A stretch of DNA of 64,000 bases from Methylobacterium sp. (GTDB taxonomy: Bacteria; Pseudomonadota; Alphaproteobacteria; Rhizobiales; Beijerinckiaceae). The translations under genes were made by a program, and so were the position numbers. Location of the stretch: NCBI GenBank assembly GCA_020252645.1, contig JADCCN010000014.1, positions 1 through 64,000 on the forward strand. The letters run 5' to 3'. The notes beneath the pieces were generated by a model. That model did no database searches. It saw only the letters and a program-made list of their open reading frames with translations, and was not told the DNA's origin. Below are positions 11,240 through 19,452 of this stretch, in pieces. Position 1 is the first letter of the stretch; every line of letters begins with the position of its first letter.

Positions 11240-11950
11240 TCAGACGCCCAGATGCTTTTCGAGGATCTCGGGCCGCGCCGCCAGGGCGGCCGGTGCATCA
11301 TCGAAAACGATTTCACCCCTGGCCATGATGACCATGCGGTCCGCCACCCTGGACAGCGAGCGGTGATCCTTGTCGACCACGATGGTCGCGATCCCCTCTT
11401 CGCGGATGATGCCAAGGGTTTTCCAGATTTCCTGCGCGATCAGCGGCGCGAGGCCTTCCGTGGCCTCATCGAGCAGGATGAGATCGGGATTGGTCATCAG
11501 CGCGCGGCCGATCGAAAGCATCTGCTGCTCGCCGCCGGAGAGCTGGTGACCACCATTCATGCGACGTTGATGGAGGCGCGGGAAGACCTCGAAAACACGA
11601 TCCAGCGTCCAGCGGCGCTGCCCGGCTACACCGGCGCGGGCGGACATCGTGAGATTTTCGACCACCGAGAGCGAGCCGAACACGCCGCGCCCTTCCGGCA
11701 CGTAAGCCACGCCGGCGCGGGCGATGTCCTCCGGCGCGCTGCGCAAGGTACTGGAACCGGCAAGGCGGATCTCGCCGCGCCTGTCCGCGATGAAACCCAT
11801 GACGGATTTCATGAGCGTGGTCTTGCCCATGCCGTTCCGGCCGATCAGCGCGATCTGCTCGCCGCGCCGCACTTCAAGATCGAGGCCGTAAAGCGCCTGG
11901 CTTGCCCCGTAGAAACTTTGAAGTCCGCTGATGGAGAGAAGCATGCTCAT
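11240..11950 (-). CDS. livF: branched-chain-type ABC transporter ATPase LivF
   Basis: A 236-residue ATPase of the LivF subfamily. Walker A is GRNGMGKTT near residue 38, the signature LSGGEQQML near residue 137, and Walker B LILLDEATEGL. Its start overlaps the livG stop (ATGA). LivF and LivG form the cytoplasmic motor of the importer. Because pcaD follows directly and a CatR-type site precedes livK, the likely cargo is an aromatic acid such as benzoate, or a pathway intermediate, rather than leucine. Confidence 0.93.
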   Translation of the reverse strand: MSMLLSISGLQSFYGASQALYGLDLEVRRGEQIALIGRNGMGKTTLMKSVMGFIADRRGEIRLAGSSTLRSAPEDIARAGVAYVPEGRGVFGSLSVVENLTMSARAGVAGQRRWTLDRVFEVFPRLHQRRMNGGHQLSGGEQQMLSIGRALMTNPDLILLDEATEGLAPLIAQEIWKTLGIIREEGIATIVVDKDHRSLSRVADRMVIMARGEIVFDDAPAALAARPEILEKHLGV

Positions 11951-12705
11951 GCCGCCACCTCATGATCCCCGAGATAGGCCATGCGAACGGCCGGGTGGTT
12001 GCGCACATGGTCAGGCGAGCCGGAAGCGATCACCTTGCCGTCGGCCATCACGGTCAGGCGGTCGGCGAGCGCGAAGACGGCATCCATGTCATGCTCCACC
12101 AGCAGCACGCCCCTGTCCTGTTTCAAAGAGCGGATGAGCGCGATCATCCGCAGGGCCTCCGCCTGGCCCATTCCGGCCAGCGGCTCATCGAGCAGGATGA
12201 CCTTGGGGTCGGTTGCAAGCACCATCGCGATCTCGAGCTGGCGCTGCTCGCCATGGCTCATGAAGCGGGCGATCGTGCCGGATCGTGCCTGAAGCCCCGT
12301 GGCGACAATTGCCGCGCGGGCCGCTTCGTTCACCGCGTCATCGTGCTGAACGTCTCCCAGCATCCGCAAGGCATGGCCGGATTTCGCCTGTGCGGCGAGA
12401 CGCACATTCTCGAACACGGTGGAGCCCATGAAGATGGTCGTCTTCTGGTAGGAGCGCCCGACCCCCGCCATGGCGCGCAGATTGGGCTTCAGCTCCGTGA
12501 TCTCGTGATCGCCGAGGCGGACCTCGCCCTCCGAGACCGGGATATCACCGGAAAGCAGGTTGATCAGCGTTGATTTGCCGGCACCGTTCGGGCCAATCAC
12601 CGCGTGCACCTCGTTCCGGTGGATCGCGAGCGAAACATCCGACACCGCCTTCAGCCCACCGAAGCGCCGGTGGAGCGAGCGCGCCTCCATCATGATCTCA
12701 GACAT
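11947..12705 (-). CDS. livG: branched-chain-type ABC transporter ATPase LivG
   Basis: A 252-residue LivG-type ATPase. The start at 12705 was preferred over longer options because it follows an AAGGGAG ribosome-binding site and overlaps the end of livM by 8 bp. Visible motifs are Walker A GPNGAGKST, the LivG insert with VGRSYQKTTIF, the signature SHGEQRQLEIA and Walker B VILLDEPLAGM. The C-terminal HPAVRMAYLGDHEVAA matches the LivG-specific tail. It acts with LivF on the LivHM channel. Confidence 0.93.
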   Translation of the reverse strand: MSEIMMEARSLHRRFGGLKAVSDVSLAIHRNEVHAVIGPNGAGKSTLINLLSGDIPVSEGEVRLGDHEITELKPNLRAMAGVGRSYQKTTIFMGSTVFENVRLAAQAKSGHALRMLGDVQHDDAVNEAARAAIVATGLQARSGTIARFMSHGEQRQLEIAMVLATDPKVILLDEPLAGMGQAEALRMIALIRSLKQDRGVLLVEHDMDAVFALADRLTVMADGKVIASGSPDHVRNHPAVRMAYLGDHEVAA

Positions 12706-13765
12706 GCTGGAAATCTCCCTTGGTTTCGACCTTCGGGGGCGCGGCCGGCGCAGCCGGACGCCTGGCGTTGGGATCGGCCGGGGGATCAGCCGAAACCGGC
12801 TCGTCATCCTCCCGGCGCGGCCGGAGGAGTTCCGCCAGCTGGCGGATGCCGCCCGGCAGCGCGAAGACGATTCCGATGATGATCAGCCCCTTGATCAGCT
12901 TCCAATGCTCGAAGCTGCTTTTCAGCACTTCCTCGAGGCCGATCAGCGCGAAGGCGCCGATCACCGGGCCGAGCACGGAACTCATGCCGCCGAGCACCAC
13001 CATCACCAGCACCGTCGCCGAGAGGTGCCATCCCAGCATCTGCGGTGCCACGAAGCCGAATTGCGCCGCGGAGAGATAGCCCGCGAGCCCGGCGATCATC
13101 GCGGAAACCACAAAGGCCACGAGGCGCAAACGGAAGACCGGAAAACCCAGCGACAGCGCCCGCTTCTCGTTGTCGCGCGCGGCCTGCAAGGCATGGCCGA
13201 AGGGCGATTTCACGATCGCCATGATCAGCAGGATGGCACCGACCAGCATCGCCAGCACCAGCCAGTAGAAGCTGCGGGTCTGTTCGAGATCAAGGAGCGG
13301 AAGGCCGGCGATGGCGATCTCGGGCTTGAAATAGATGTACATGCCATCCGAGCCGCCACCGATCCTGGTGTCATGGAAGAGATAGAAGAGCATCTCGCCG
13401 AAAGCGAGTGTGACCATGATGAAGTAGATGCCCCGCGTGCGCAGCGAGAGCGCTCCGATGATCGCCGCGACCACCGCAACCGCGAGAAGCGCCACCGGCA
13501 GCGAGAGCCAGAACGAGGCGCCTCCGCTCTCGGGTGTCATGAAGCCGAGCATGTAGCCCGCAAGCCCGAAAAAAGCGGCGTGGCACAGGCTGACAAGGCC
13601 GCCATAGCCGACGACGAGGTTGAGCGAGAGCGCCACCATGCCCATCAGCATCGCCTTGCTCGCGAACTGGACATAGTAGTTCGGCGCAAGGAGCGGCAGG
13701 GCCGCGGCGGCGATCAGGATGAGCGCGACAAGCCCGCGCAGCATGGTCGGATGAAGCCGGATCAT
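12698..13765 (-). CDS. livM: branched-chain-type ABC transporter permease LivM
   Basis: A 355-residue membrane permease with about eight to nine hydrophobic segments. Residues 30-75 contain the LivM signature KAMLMGMVALSLNLVVGYGG and SLCHAAFFGLAGYM, and the middle carries the ATPase-contact loop with KSPFGHALQAARDNEKRA. The C-terminal 40 residues are a charged, proline- and alanine-rich tail not needed for the fold. The gene starts 1 bp after livH and overlaps livG. Confidence 0.93.
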   Translation of the reverse strand: MIRLHPTMLRGLVALILIAAAALPLLAPNYYVQFASKAMLMGMVALSLNLVVGYGGLVSLCHAAFFGLAGYMLGFMTPESGGASFWLSLPVALLAVAVVAAIIGALSLRTRGIYFIMVTLAFGEMLFYLFHDTRIGGGSDGMYIYFKPEIAIAGLPLLDLEQTRSFYWLVLAMLVGAILLIMAIVKSPFGHALQAARDNEKRALSLGFPVFRLRLVAFVVSAMIAGLAGYLSAAQFGFVAPQMLGWHLSATVLVMVVLGGMSSVLGPVIGAFALIGLEEVLKSSFEHWKLIKGLIIIGIVFALPGGIRQLAELLRPRREDDEPVSADPPADPNARRPAAPAAPPKVETKGDFQHV

Positions 13766-13766
13766 C

Positions 13767-14636
13767 TCAGTTCCCCTTTCCCATCAGGCCATTGGGACGC
13801 CAGAGCAGGATGCCCGCCATCAGCACATAGATGAGGATCGACGAGAATTGCGGGAAGAAGACCTTCCCGAATGTATCGGTGAGGCCGATCATCAGCGCGC
13901 CGATTGCCGCCCCCGCGACCGAACCGATTCCGCCGAGCACAACCACCACGAAGGAGAGGATCAGCATGCCGTCGCCCATGCCGGGGAAGACCGTCGAAAT
14001 CGGCGAGACGAGAATGCCGCCCAAAGCCGCCAGCGCGATGCCGCCGGCGAAGACATAGCGGTTCACCTTATCGAAGGGGATGCCGAGCGCGCGCGTCATG
14101 TCGCGGTTCTCGGCCCCGGCGCGGATGATCATCCCGAGGCGCGTGCGCTGGATCATATAGAAGATCAGCCCGGCCAGAACGAGGCAAACCACGCAGAGCG
14201 CGATGCGATAGACCGGATAGGAGAGGATGTCCGTGAGCTGGATTGAACCCTTCAGCCAGGCGGGCGGCGCCACGGAATGCACATCCTTGCCGAACAGGAT
14301 CTGCCGCACTTCATCTATCACGAGGATCAGCCCGAAGCTCAGAAGCACCTGCGCGAGGTGATCGCGCCCGATCATCCGCTTGACGAAGATCTCCTCCAGC
14401 AGGAGCCCGAGCACGAAGGAAATCGCCACGCCGCCGATCAGTGCCAGCATGAAGCTGCCGGTATGGGCCGCGATCCACCAGGCGAGATAGGCGCCGAGCA
14501 TGTAGAAGGCCCCATGGGCAAGGTTGATGACGCCGAGAATGCCGAAAACGAGCGTCAGCCCGCTGGCGACCAGAAACAGCACAAGCCCGTATTGCAGGCC
14601 GTTCAGCAGTTGAACGGCAAAGGTCAGCGCATCCAT
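13767..14636 (-). CDS. livH: branched-chain-type ABC transporter permease LivH
   Basis: A 289-residue permease. The start at 14636 gives MDALTFAVQLLNGLQYGLVLFL, the usual LivH N-terminus; an upstream in-frame extension is rejected because it adds a non-conserved proline-rich stretch. The family segments FGILGVINLAHGAFYMLGAY and the loop RAGAENRDMTRALGI are clear. It forms the translocation pore with LivM and lies 55 bp downstream of livK. Confidence 0.93.
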   Translation of the reverse strand: MDALTFAVQLLNGLQYGLVLFLVASGLTLVFGILGVINLAHGAFYMLGAYLAWWIAAHTGSFMLALIGGVAISFVLGLLLEEIFVKRMIGRDHLAQVLLSFGLILVIDEVRQILFGKDVHSVAPPAWLKGSIQLTDILSYPVYRIALCVVCLVLAGLIFYMIQRTRLGMIIRAGAENRDMTRALGIPFDKVNRYVFAGGIALAALGGILVSPISTVFPGMGDGMLILSFVVVVLGGIGSVAGAAIGALMIGLTDTFGKVFFPQFSSILIYVLMAGILLWRPNGLMGKGN

Positions 14637-14691
14637 GGCGCGGCATCCTTGCATGCGAGGGAAGGGAACCGGGGGCGCGGGGAGAACGGCC

Positions 14692-15903
14692 TCAGCTGAC
14701 ACGGCAGCCCCGTGCCGGATCGTTCACCGCCTGCCCGGCGACGGAAACGAGTTCATTCCGGCCGTTGCGAACCTCACGCAGGTAGATGTTCTGAACCGGG
14801 TTGCCGGCCGCGTTGAAGCTCAACGGGCCACGCGGGCTGTCGATCTTCGCGGTGCGCATGGCGCGCACCACATCGTTGCGGGCCGCCCAATCGCCCTTCA
14901 CCGCCTTCAGGCCCTCGTTCAGCAGCGCGCCGGCATCATAGCCCTGCACGGCATAGATATCGCCATCCGCACCGGTCCTGGCCTTGAAATCCGCGAGGAA
15001 CTTGCGATTGGCCGCGTTGTCGAGGTCATCGGCATAATGGAGCGTGGTGCGCAGGCCATTGGCGCTCTCGCCCTGCGCAGGGATCGTGCCATCGGTAAGG
15101 AAGCCCGCGCCATAGAGCGGGATCGACTTGTTGAGCCCGGCCGCGGCGTAATCCTTCACGAATTTCACGGCGCCACCGCCGGCAAAGAAGGCGAAGACGG
15201 CATCGGGCTTCAGCGTGGCGAGGCGGGTGATCAGCGCCTGGAATTCCACTTCCGGGAACGGCAGCGCGAGATCCTCGACCACCGTGCCGCCCGCCTTCTT
15301 GAAGCCCTCGCCGAAAGCACCCACCATCTGCTGGCCCGCCGCATAGCGCCAGGTGATCGTCGCAACCTTGCGATGGCCCGCATCGAACATCACCTTGCCC
15401 ATCGGCTCGCAGACCTGCCAGTTCGAGAACGAGGTGCGGAAGATGTTCGGCGCGCACATCGGCCCGGTCGCCTCGTTCACGCCCGCATTGGGGATGACCA
15501 GCATCGTGTTGGTGTCACGCGCGACCTTGACCATGGCCATCGCGACGCCGGAATGCACTGTGCCCACCACCACATCGACCTTCTCGCGGCCGACAAGGCG
15601 GTTCATGTTGTCGGTCGCGGTCTCGGGTTTTGATTCATCGTCGACCTGCACGAATTCGATCCGCCGGCCGCCGAGCGAGCCGCCCTGCTGCTCGACATAA
15701 AGCCGGAAGCCGTCATCAATGAACTTGCCCAGCTTCGCGAAGGTGCCCGAATAGGGGAGCATGAAGCCCACCTTCAGCGGCGCTCCTTGCGCGATCGCCG
15801 GCGTCGGAAAGCGAAAGGCCGAGGCCGCCGTCAAGAGCCCCGCCGTGCCCAGAAGCAGCGAGCGGCGGTTCAGCGACGAGGCTGAGGAAATCATACGTGA
15901 CAT
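14692..15903 (-). CDS. ABC transporter substrate-binding protein, LivK-like, probable aromatic-acid binder
   Basis: A 403-residue periplasmic binding protein of the type I (Leu/Ile/Val) fold. The N-terminus has NRRSLLLGTAGLL and ends in AIAQ near residue 39, compatible with export by Tat or Sec. The mature part starts with LKVGFMLPYSGTFAKLG, similar to binding proteins that I associate with aromatic-compound uptake clusters. A GGAGGG ribosome-binding site precedes the ATG. It is the first gene of the livKHMGF-pcaD operon, and the 39-bp LysR-type element ends 124 bp upstream. Ligand assignment to benzoate or a related aromatic acid is inference from this context. Confidence 0.88.
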   Translation of the reverse strand: MSRMISSASSLNRRSLLLGTAGLLTAASAFRFPTPAIAQGAPLKVGFMLPYSGTFAKLGKFIDDGFRLYVEQQGGSLGGRRIEFVQVDDESKPETATDNMNRLVGREKVDVVVGTVHSGVAMAMVKVARDTNTMLVIPNAGVNEATGPMCAPNIFRTSFSNWQVCEPMGKVMFDAGHRKVATITWRYAAGQQMVGAFGEGFKKAGGTVVEDLALPFPEVEFQALITRLATLKPDAVFAFFAGGGAVKFVKDYAAAGLNKSIPLYGAGFLTDGTIPAQGESANGLRTTLHYADDLDNAANRKFLADFKARTGADGDIYAVQGYDAGALLNEGLKAVKGDWAARNDVVRAMRTAKIDSPRGPLSFNAAGNPVQNIYLREVRNGRNELVSVAGQAVNDPARGCRVS

Positions 15904-16026
15904 GGCAGTCCCTCCTGCAATCTGGCGAGCAGTGTTCGTGACCGGGACCGGCTGATTTGCACATTCTGGCCCCTCCCGTTTGGGCGTTTTCCCGAGGAAG
16001 ACGCTAGAAGCTGAGGACCGGAAACA

Positions 16027-16065
16027 ACAGGATCGATTGAGTGTATCTTCATACCCTTGAGGTAT
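16027..16065 (-). promoter_or_regulatory. CatR/BenM-type operator upstream of the liv-pcaD operon
   Basis: The perfect palindrome ATAC-CCTTGAG-GTAT (16051-16065) matches the ATAC-N7-GTAT sites bound by BenM and CatM of Acinetobacter. A weaker half-matching site ATCG-N7-GTAT lies at 16032-16046. The whole 39-bp block is 35/39 identical to the block at 23381-23419 in front of catB, with the same spacing and orientation relative to the downstream minus-strand operon. It probably makes the transporter and pcaD part of the catechol regulon. Confidence 0.8.
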
Positions 16066-16106
16066 GGACTACGACGGATTCGCCGGAAAACGGGGCAAAC
16101 AACAGA

Positions 16107-16130
16107 AAAGCGCGCCAATGGGCGCGCTTT
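16107..16130 (-). terminator. terminator of the cat-ben-BKACE operon
   Basis: AAAGCGCGCC and GGCGCGCTTT form a perfect 10-bp stem with a 4-base loop. On the minus strand it is followed by TTCTGTTGTTT. It lies about 30 bp past the BKACE stop and before the LysR-type site of the liv operon, so it separates the two minus-strand operons. Confidence 0.75.
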
Positions 16131-16160
16131 CAAGTCATGCCTTGCTTGTGAGGTATGCAA

Positions 16161-16997
16161 TCAGGCCGCGCGAAGCCCCAGGATCGTGCGCGCCTCGGCA
16201 GGTGTCGCGGGTGCCCGGCCATGGCGACGAATCGCCTCCACAGCGCCCGAGACCAGCTCGGCATTGCCGTTGGCGAGGCGATCCTTGGTGATGCGAATGT
16301 TGTCCTCGAGGCCGGTGCGCACGGCATCCGCGCCGCGCGCTAGCGCCCATTCCATCACGCTCGCCTGATACCGGCCGATGCCGGCTGCGGTCCAGGTCGC
16401 ACCGGGAATGACGCGACGGGTTTCCGCCAGCAGGATATCGAGCAGGTGCTCGTCCGGCGGCATGGCGTTCTGCACGCCCATCACGAATTGCACATGCGGC
16501 CGCGTGGACATCAAACCGGCCTCGATGAGGCTCTTCGCGCCATGGATGTGCGACAGATCGAAGATCTCGATTTCCGGTGCGATGTCATGGGTCTTCATCC
16601 GGGTCGCAAGATCGGTCACCAGCGTGGTGTGGTTCTCGTAGACGATGGTGGGGAAATTGACCGAGCCCGTCGAAAGCGACGCCATGTCCGGCCGATGCAC
16701 GAGGCTCAGGCCGCGCTGGGCGGGGTCGCGCCCGCGCCCGCCGGTCGAGAACTGGATGATCATGCCCGGGCAATATTTGCGCACGCCCGCCTGCACCTCG
16801 GCGAAGCGCGCGGGATCGGATGACGGGCTCTCGTCATCGTCGCGCACATGGATATGCACCAGCGTCGCTCCGGCCTCGAAAGCCGCGTGGGTGGATTCGA
16901 TCTGCTCTGCCGGCAGAACCGGCAGGGTCGGATTATCCTTCTTGCGCGGCACGGAGCCCGTGATGGCGACCGCGACAACAACGGGTTTCGTATTCAT
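16161..16997 (-). CDS. beta-keto acid cleavage enzyme (BKACE, DUF849)
   Basis: A 278-residue protein of the BKACE/DUF849 family. Members condense a beta-keto acid with acetyl-CoA and release acetoacetate plus the CoA ester shortened by two carbons. The zinc-binding HIHVRD motif is visible at residues 48-53, and the family pattern of a TIM barrel with AITGSVPRKKDNPTLPVLPAEQI at the N-terminus is clear. It starts only 3 bp after the benD stop, in the same operon as catBCA and benABCD. Known of the family: substrates include several C5-C7 beta-keto acids. Inferred here: 3-oxoadipate plus acetyl-CoA to succinyl-CoA plus acetoacetate, which would replace PcaIJ and PcaF; neither is present in the window. 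Other beta-keto acids remain possible. Confidence 0.9.
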   Translation of the reverse strand: MNTKPVVVAVAITGSVPRKKDNPTLPVLPAEQIESTHAAFEAGATLVHIHVRDDDESPSSDPARFAEVQAGVRKYCPGMIIQFSTGGRGRDPAQRGLSLVHRPDMASLSTGSVNFPTIVYENHTTLVTDLATRMKTHDIAPEIEIFDLSHIHGAKSLIEAGLMSTRPHVQFVMGVQNAMPPDEHLLDILLAETRRVIPGATWTAAGIGRYQASVMEWALARGADAVRTGLEDNIRITKDRLANGNAELVSGAVEAIRRHGRAPATPAEARTILGLRAA

Positions 16998-17000
16998 GGC

Positions 17001-17792
17001 TTACCCCTGATCGCCGCCGCCAACCGGCAGGACCGTGCCGGTGATGTAGGATGCCGCATCGGAAGCCAGAAACAGGATCGCGGCAGACATCTCGCGGAGC
17101 AATCCGTATCGCTTCATGGGGCTGGAGCGGATGGTCTGGTCGACCACTTCCTGCATCCAGGCCTTGTCCTGCGGGGTCTGCTTGGCCGCGTTGCGCGGAA
17201 CCTTGCGCGGCGGCGCGGTGGTGCCGCCGGGGGCGACGGCGTTGATGCGGATGTTGCGTGCGCCGATCTCGAAGGCCATCGAGGCCGTCAGCGCGTTCAC
17301 CGCTCCCTTCGCGGCGGAATAGGGGATGCGGTTGATGCCTTTGGTTGCAATCGACGAGACATTCACGATCGCGCCGCGGTTCTGCGCATACATGTAGGGC
17401 AGAACGGCCCGGCAGCCCCAGAGCGTGGGATAGAGCGAGCGGTTGATCTCCGCCATGATCTCATTTTCACCGAACTCCTCGAAGGGCTTCATCCAGATGG
17501 CCCCGCCGACATTGGTGATGAGCACATCAATCGCGCCATAGGTGCGGAAGGCCTTCGCCATGGCCTGCTCGTTGCCCGACCAGGTTTCGAGATCGGCCTC
17601 GAGCGACTGGGCCTGCCCCTGACCGTGCACCTTGTTGATCTCTGCCGCCACCTCATGGACGAGCGGCGAACGATCGACCAGCGTGAGGCGCGCGCCATCG
17701 GCTGCGGCTTCGAGCGCCACCTGCTTGCCGATGCCCTGCGCCGCACCGGTGACGAGCATGCTCTTCGTATGGAACCGCGCGGGCGTCGTCAT
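17001..17792 (-). CDS. benD: 1,6-dihydroxycyclohexa-2,4-diene-1-carboxylate dehydrogenase
   Basis: A 263-residue SDR that oxidises benzoate cis-diol to catechol with loss of CO2. The cofactor motif GAAQGIGKQVA, the TNVGGAIWMKPFEEF segment typical of BenD/XylL, and the catalytic YSAAK are visible. The ATG at 17792 is preferred because it has a GGAG ribosome-binding site; a TTG 12 bp upstream is the alternative. It follows benC by 16 bp and precedes BKACE by 3 bp. Confidence 0.93.
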   Translation of the reverse strand: MTTPARFHTKSMLVTGAAQGIGKQVALEAAADGARLTLVDRSPLVHEVAAEINKVHGQGQAQSLEADLETWSGNEQAMAKAFRTYGAIDVLITNVGGAIWMKPFEEFGENEIMAEINRSLYPTLWGCRAVLPYMYAQNRGAIVNVSSIATKGINRIPYSAAKGAVNALTASMAFEIGARNIRINAVAPGGTTAPPRKVPRNAAKQTPQDKAWMQEVVDQTIRSSPMKRYGLLREMSAAILFLASDAASYITGTVLPVGGGDQG

Positions 17793-17808
17793 CACTTGCT
17801 CCAATTCC

Positions 17809-18819
17809 TTACCTGGCTTCGGCGGGGTTGAACTTCTCGAAATGGAAGCTGGCGGGTTTCACGCCCTTTTCCGCGAGGTAAGCGCGGACGGCGTCCACCA
17901 TGGGCGGCGGACCGCAGAGATAGAGATCGACATGGCCGGAATGGAGCGCGGCATCCGGCAGGTGGTGGGTCACATAGCCCTTGCGCTCATGCGCCGAAGC
18001 CGGGTCTGCCACGACGGTCACATAGGTGAAGCCCGGAATGGCCGCCGCGAAAGTCGCGAGCTTCGCCGTTTCGACGAGATCGGCATCGTTTGTCACGCCA
18101 TAGATCATGTGGATCGGCTGCCCGGTTTCCTTTTGCCGGAGCGATTCCAGCATGGCGAGGAAGGGCGCGAGGCCTGTTCCGCCGGCAAGGAACAGCAGCG
18201 GGCGCGTCACGTCGCGCAGGTAGAAGCTGCCGATCGGCCCTGTCAGCGTGAGCGCGTCACCCGGCTTGGCGTTGCCGGCGAGGTAGCCCGACATCAACCC
18301 GTTGGGGATGTTGCGAACCAGAAACTCCACGATTCCATCCCTCGGCATGGAGGAGAAGGAATAGGAGCGGGTCTGGCTCGTGCCGGGCACCGAGACGTTC
18401 ACATATTGCCCCGGCAGGTAGGAGAGCTGGCTCGCATCCTTCACCTTGACCGCAAAGCCGATGCTCGTCGGCGAAAGCTGGCGAACCTCCACCATCTCGC
18501 CAGCCATGGCGGCGGGCTTCACCTTGCAGGCCGTGGAGGCGGCGGGGATGCGGATCACGCAATCCGATTTCGCCTTCATCTGGCAGGTGAGCACGAAGCC
18601 CTCACGCGCCTCGTCCTCGGTCATCGCGTCCTCGATATAGGAGCCAAGGGAATAATCCCCGCTTTCGCATTGGCATTTGCAGGTGCCGCAGGCGCCATCC
18701 CGGCAATCCATGGGGATGTTCACGCCGACGCGATAGGCCGCGTCGGCCACGAGTTCATCGGCGCGCGCCTCGATGAAGCGCGTCACGCCGTCCTCGAAGT
18801 TCAAGGCGATGCGATGCAT
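17809..18819 (-). CDS. benC: benzoate 1,2-dioxygenase electron-transfer component
   Basis: A 336-residue reductase that passes electrons from NADH to the BenAB oxygenase. The plant-type [2Fe-2S] domain has cysteines 39, 44, 47 and 79 (CRDGACGTCKC and LTCQ). An FAD domain follows with RSYSFSSMP near residue 185, and an NAD-binding domain with LFLAGGTGLAPFLAML, ending in YLCGPPPMVDAV. Length and domain order match BenC/XylZ. It starts 36 bp downstream of benB. Confidence 0.95.
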   Translation of the reverse strand: MHRIALNFEDGVTRFIEARADELVADAAYRVGVNIPMDCRDGACGTCKCQCESGDYSLGSYIEDAMTEDEAREGFVLTCQMKAKSDCVIRIPAASTACKVKPAAMAGEMVEVRQLSPTSIGFAVKVKDASQLSYLPGQYVNVSVPGTSQTRSYSFSSMPRDGIVEFLVRNIPNGLMSGYLAGNAKPGDALTLTGPIGSFYLRDVTRPLLFLAGGTGLAPFLAMLESLRQKETGQPIHMIYGVTNDADLVETAKLATFAAAIPGFTYVTVVADPASAHERKGYVTHHLPDAALHSGHVDLYLCGPPPMVDAVRAYLAEKGVKPASFHFEKFNPAEAR

Positions 18820-18855
18820 GGCGGCGCCCTCCCGGCACCCCGCTCCTGCGGCGGG

Positions 18856-19380
18856 TCAGATGTGGTAGATATCGACGACGTGGTGGATGTAATCGTTCTT
18901 GAGAACGACCTTCTTGGCCGTGATCAGCGGCCGCTCGCCCGAGACATCGAGCGTGTAGAACGACGTGCCGAAATAGCTGTCGGTGGTCTTGTAGCGGAAG
19001 CTGAGGTTGAACCAGTTGAAGCGCAGCTTCGCCACGCCGCCCCCCTGTTCCAGGATCTCGACATTCGAGATATTGTGCGAGGTGCGCGGCTCGGGCAGCG
19101 AAGTGGCCGAGGAGCGCTCGGTTCTGATGCGGAAAACACGATCCTCGAGGCCCTGCTTGGAGCCGTAATAGATCAGCGAGATCTCGCTCTGCGGGTCTTC
19201 GGTCAGCAGGTCGTCATCGTCCCAGGCCGGCATGTGGAAGGTTGCGTTCGGCGCATAATGCGCGAGCCAGCCATCCCAGTCGCGGTCGTCGAGGCAGCGC
19301 GCCTCGGCATAAAGGAAGGCCTGGATTTCTTCGATTCCGAGTTCGCGCGCCTGGGGCACGGCCTTGAGAACGGCAGACAT
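18856..19380 (-). CDS. benB: benzoate 1,2-dioxygenase small (beta) subunit
   Basis: A 174-residue beta subunit of a ring-hydroxylating dioxygenase with the SnoaL-like fold. The sequence AFLYAEARCLDDRDWDGWLAHYAPNATF is the usual start of the conserved region, and HNISNVEIL and FNWFNLSFRYKTTDSYFGT are typical of BenB. An AAGGAGAG ribosome-binding site precedes the ATG. It has a structural role beside BenA. A hairpin lies in the 72-bp gap after benA. Confidence 0.94.
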   Translation of the reverse strand: MSAVLKAVPQARELGIEEIQAFLYAEARCLDDRDWDGWLAHYAPNATFHMPAWDDDDLLTEDPQSEISLIYYGSKQGLEDRVFRIRTERSSATSLPEPRTSHNISNVEILEQGGGVAKLRFNWFNLSFRYKTTDSYFGTSFYTLDVSGERPLITAKKVVLKNDYIHHVVDIYHI

Positions 19381-19420
19381 GACGTCTCTCCTTGAGCGTT
19401 TCCTGAAAGGTGGGATGGGG

Positions 19421-19444
19421 CGGGCCGCTTCCTGTGGCGGCCCG
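19421..19444 (-). other. intercistronic RNA hairpin between benA and benB
   Basis: CGGGCCGC and GCGGCCCG form an 8-bp stem with an 8-base loop. There is no T tract, so full termination is unlikely. It may stabilise the benA message end or tune the ratio of benA to benB. A similar hairpin lies between catA and benA. Confidence 0.5.
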
Positions 19445-19452
19445 CTTGCCCG

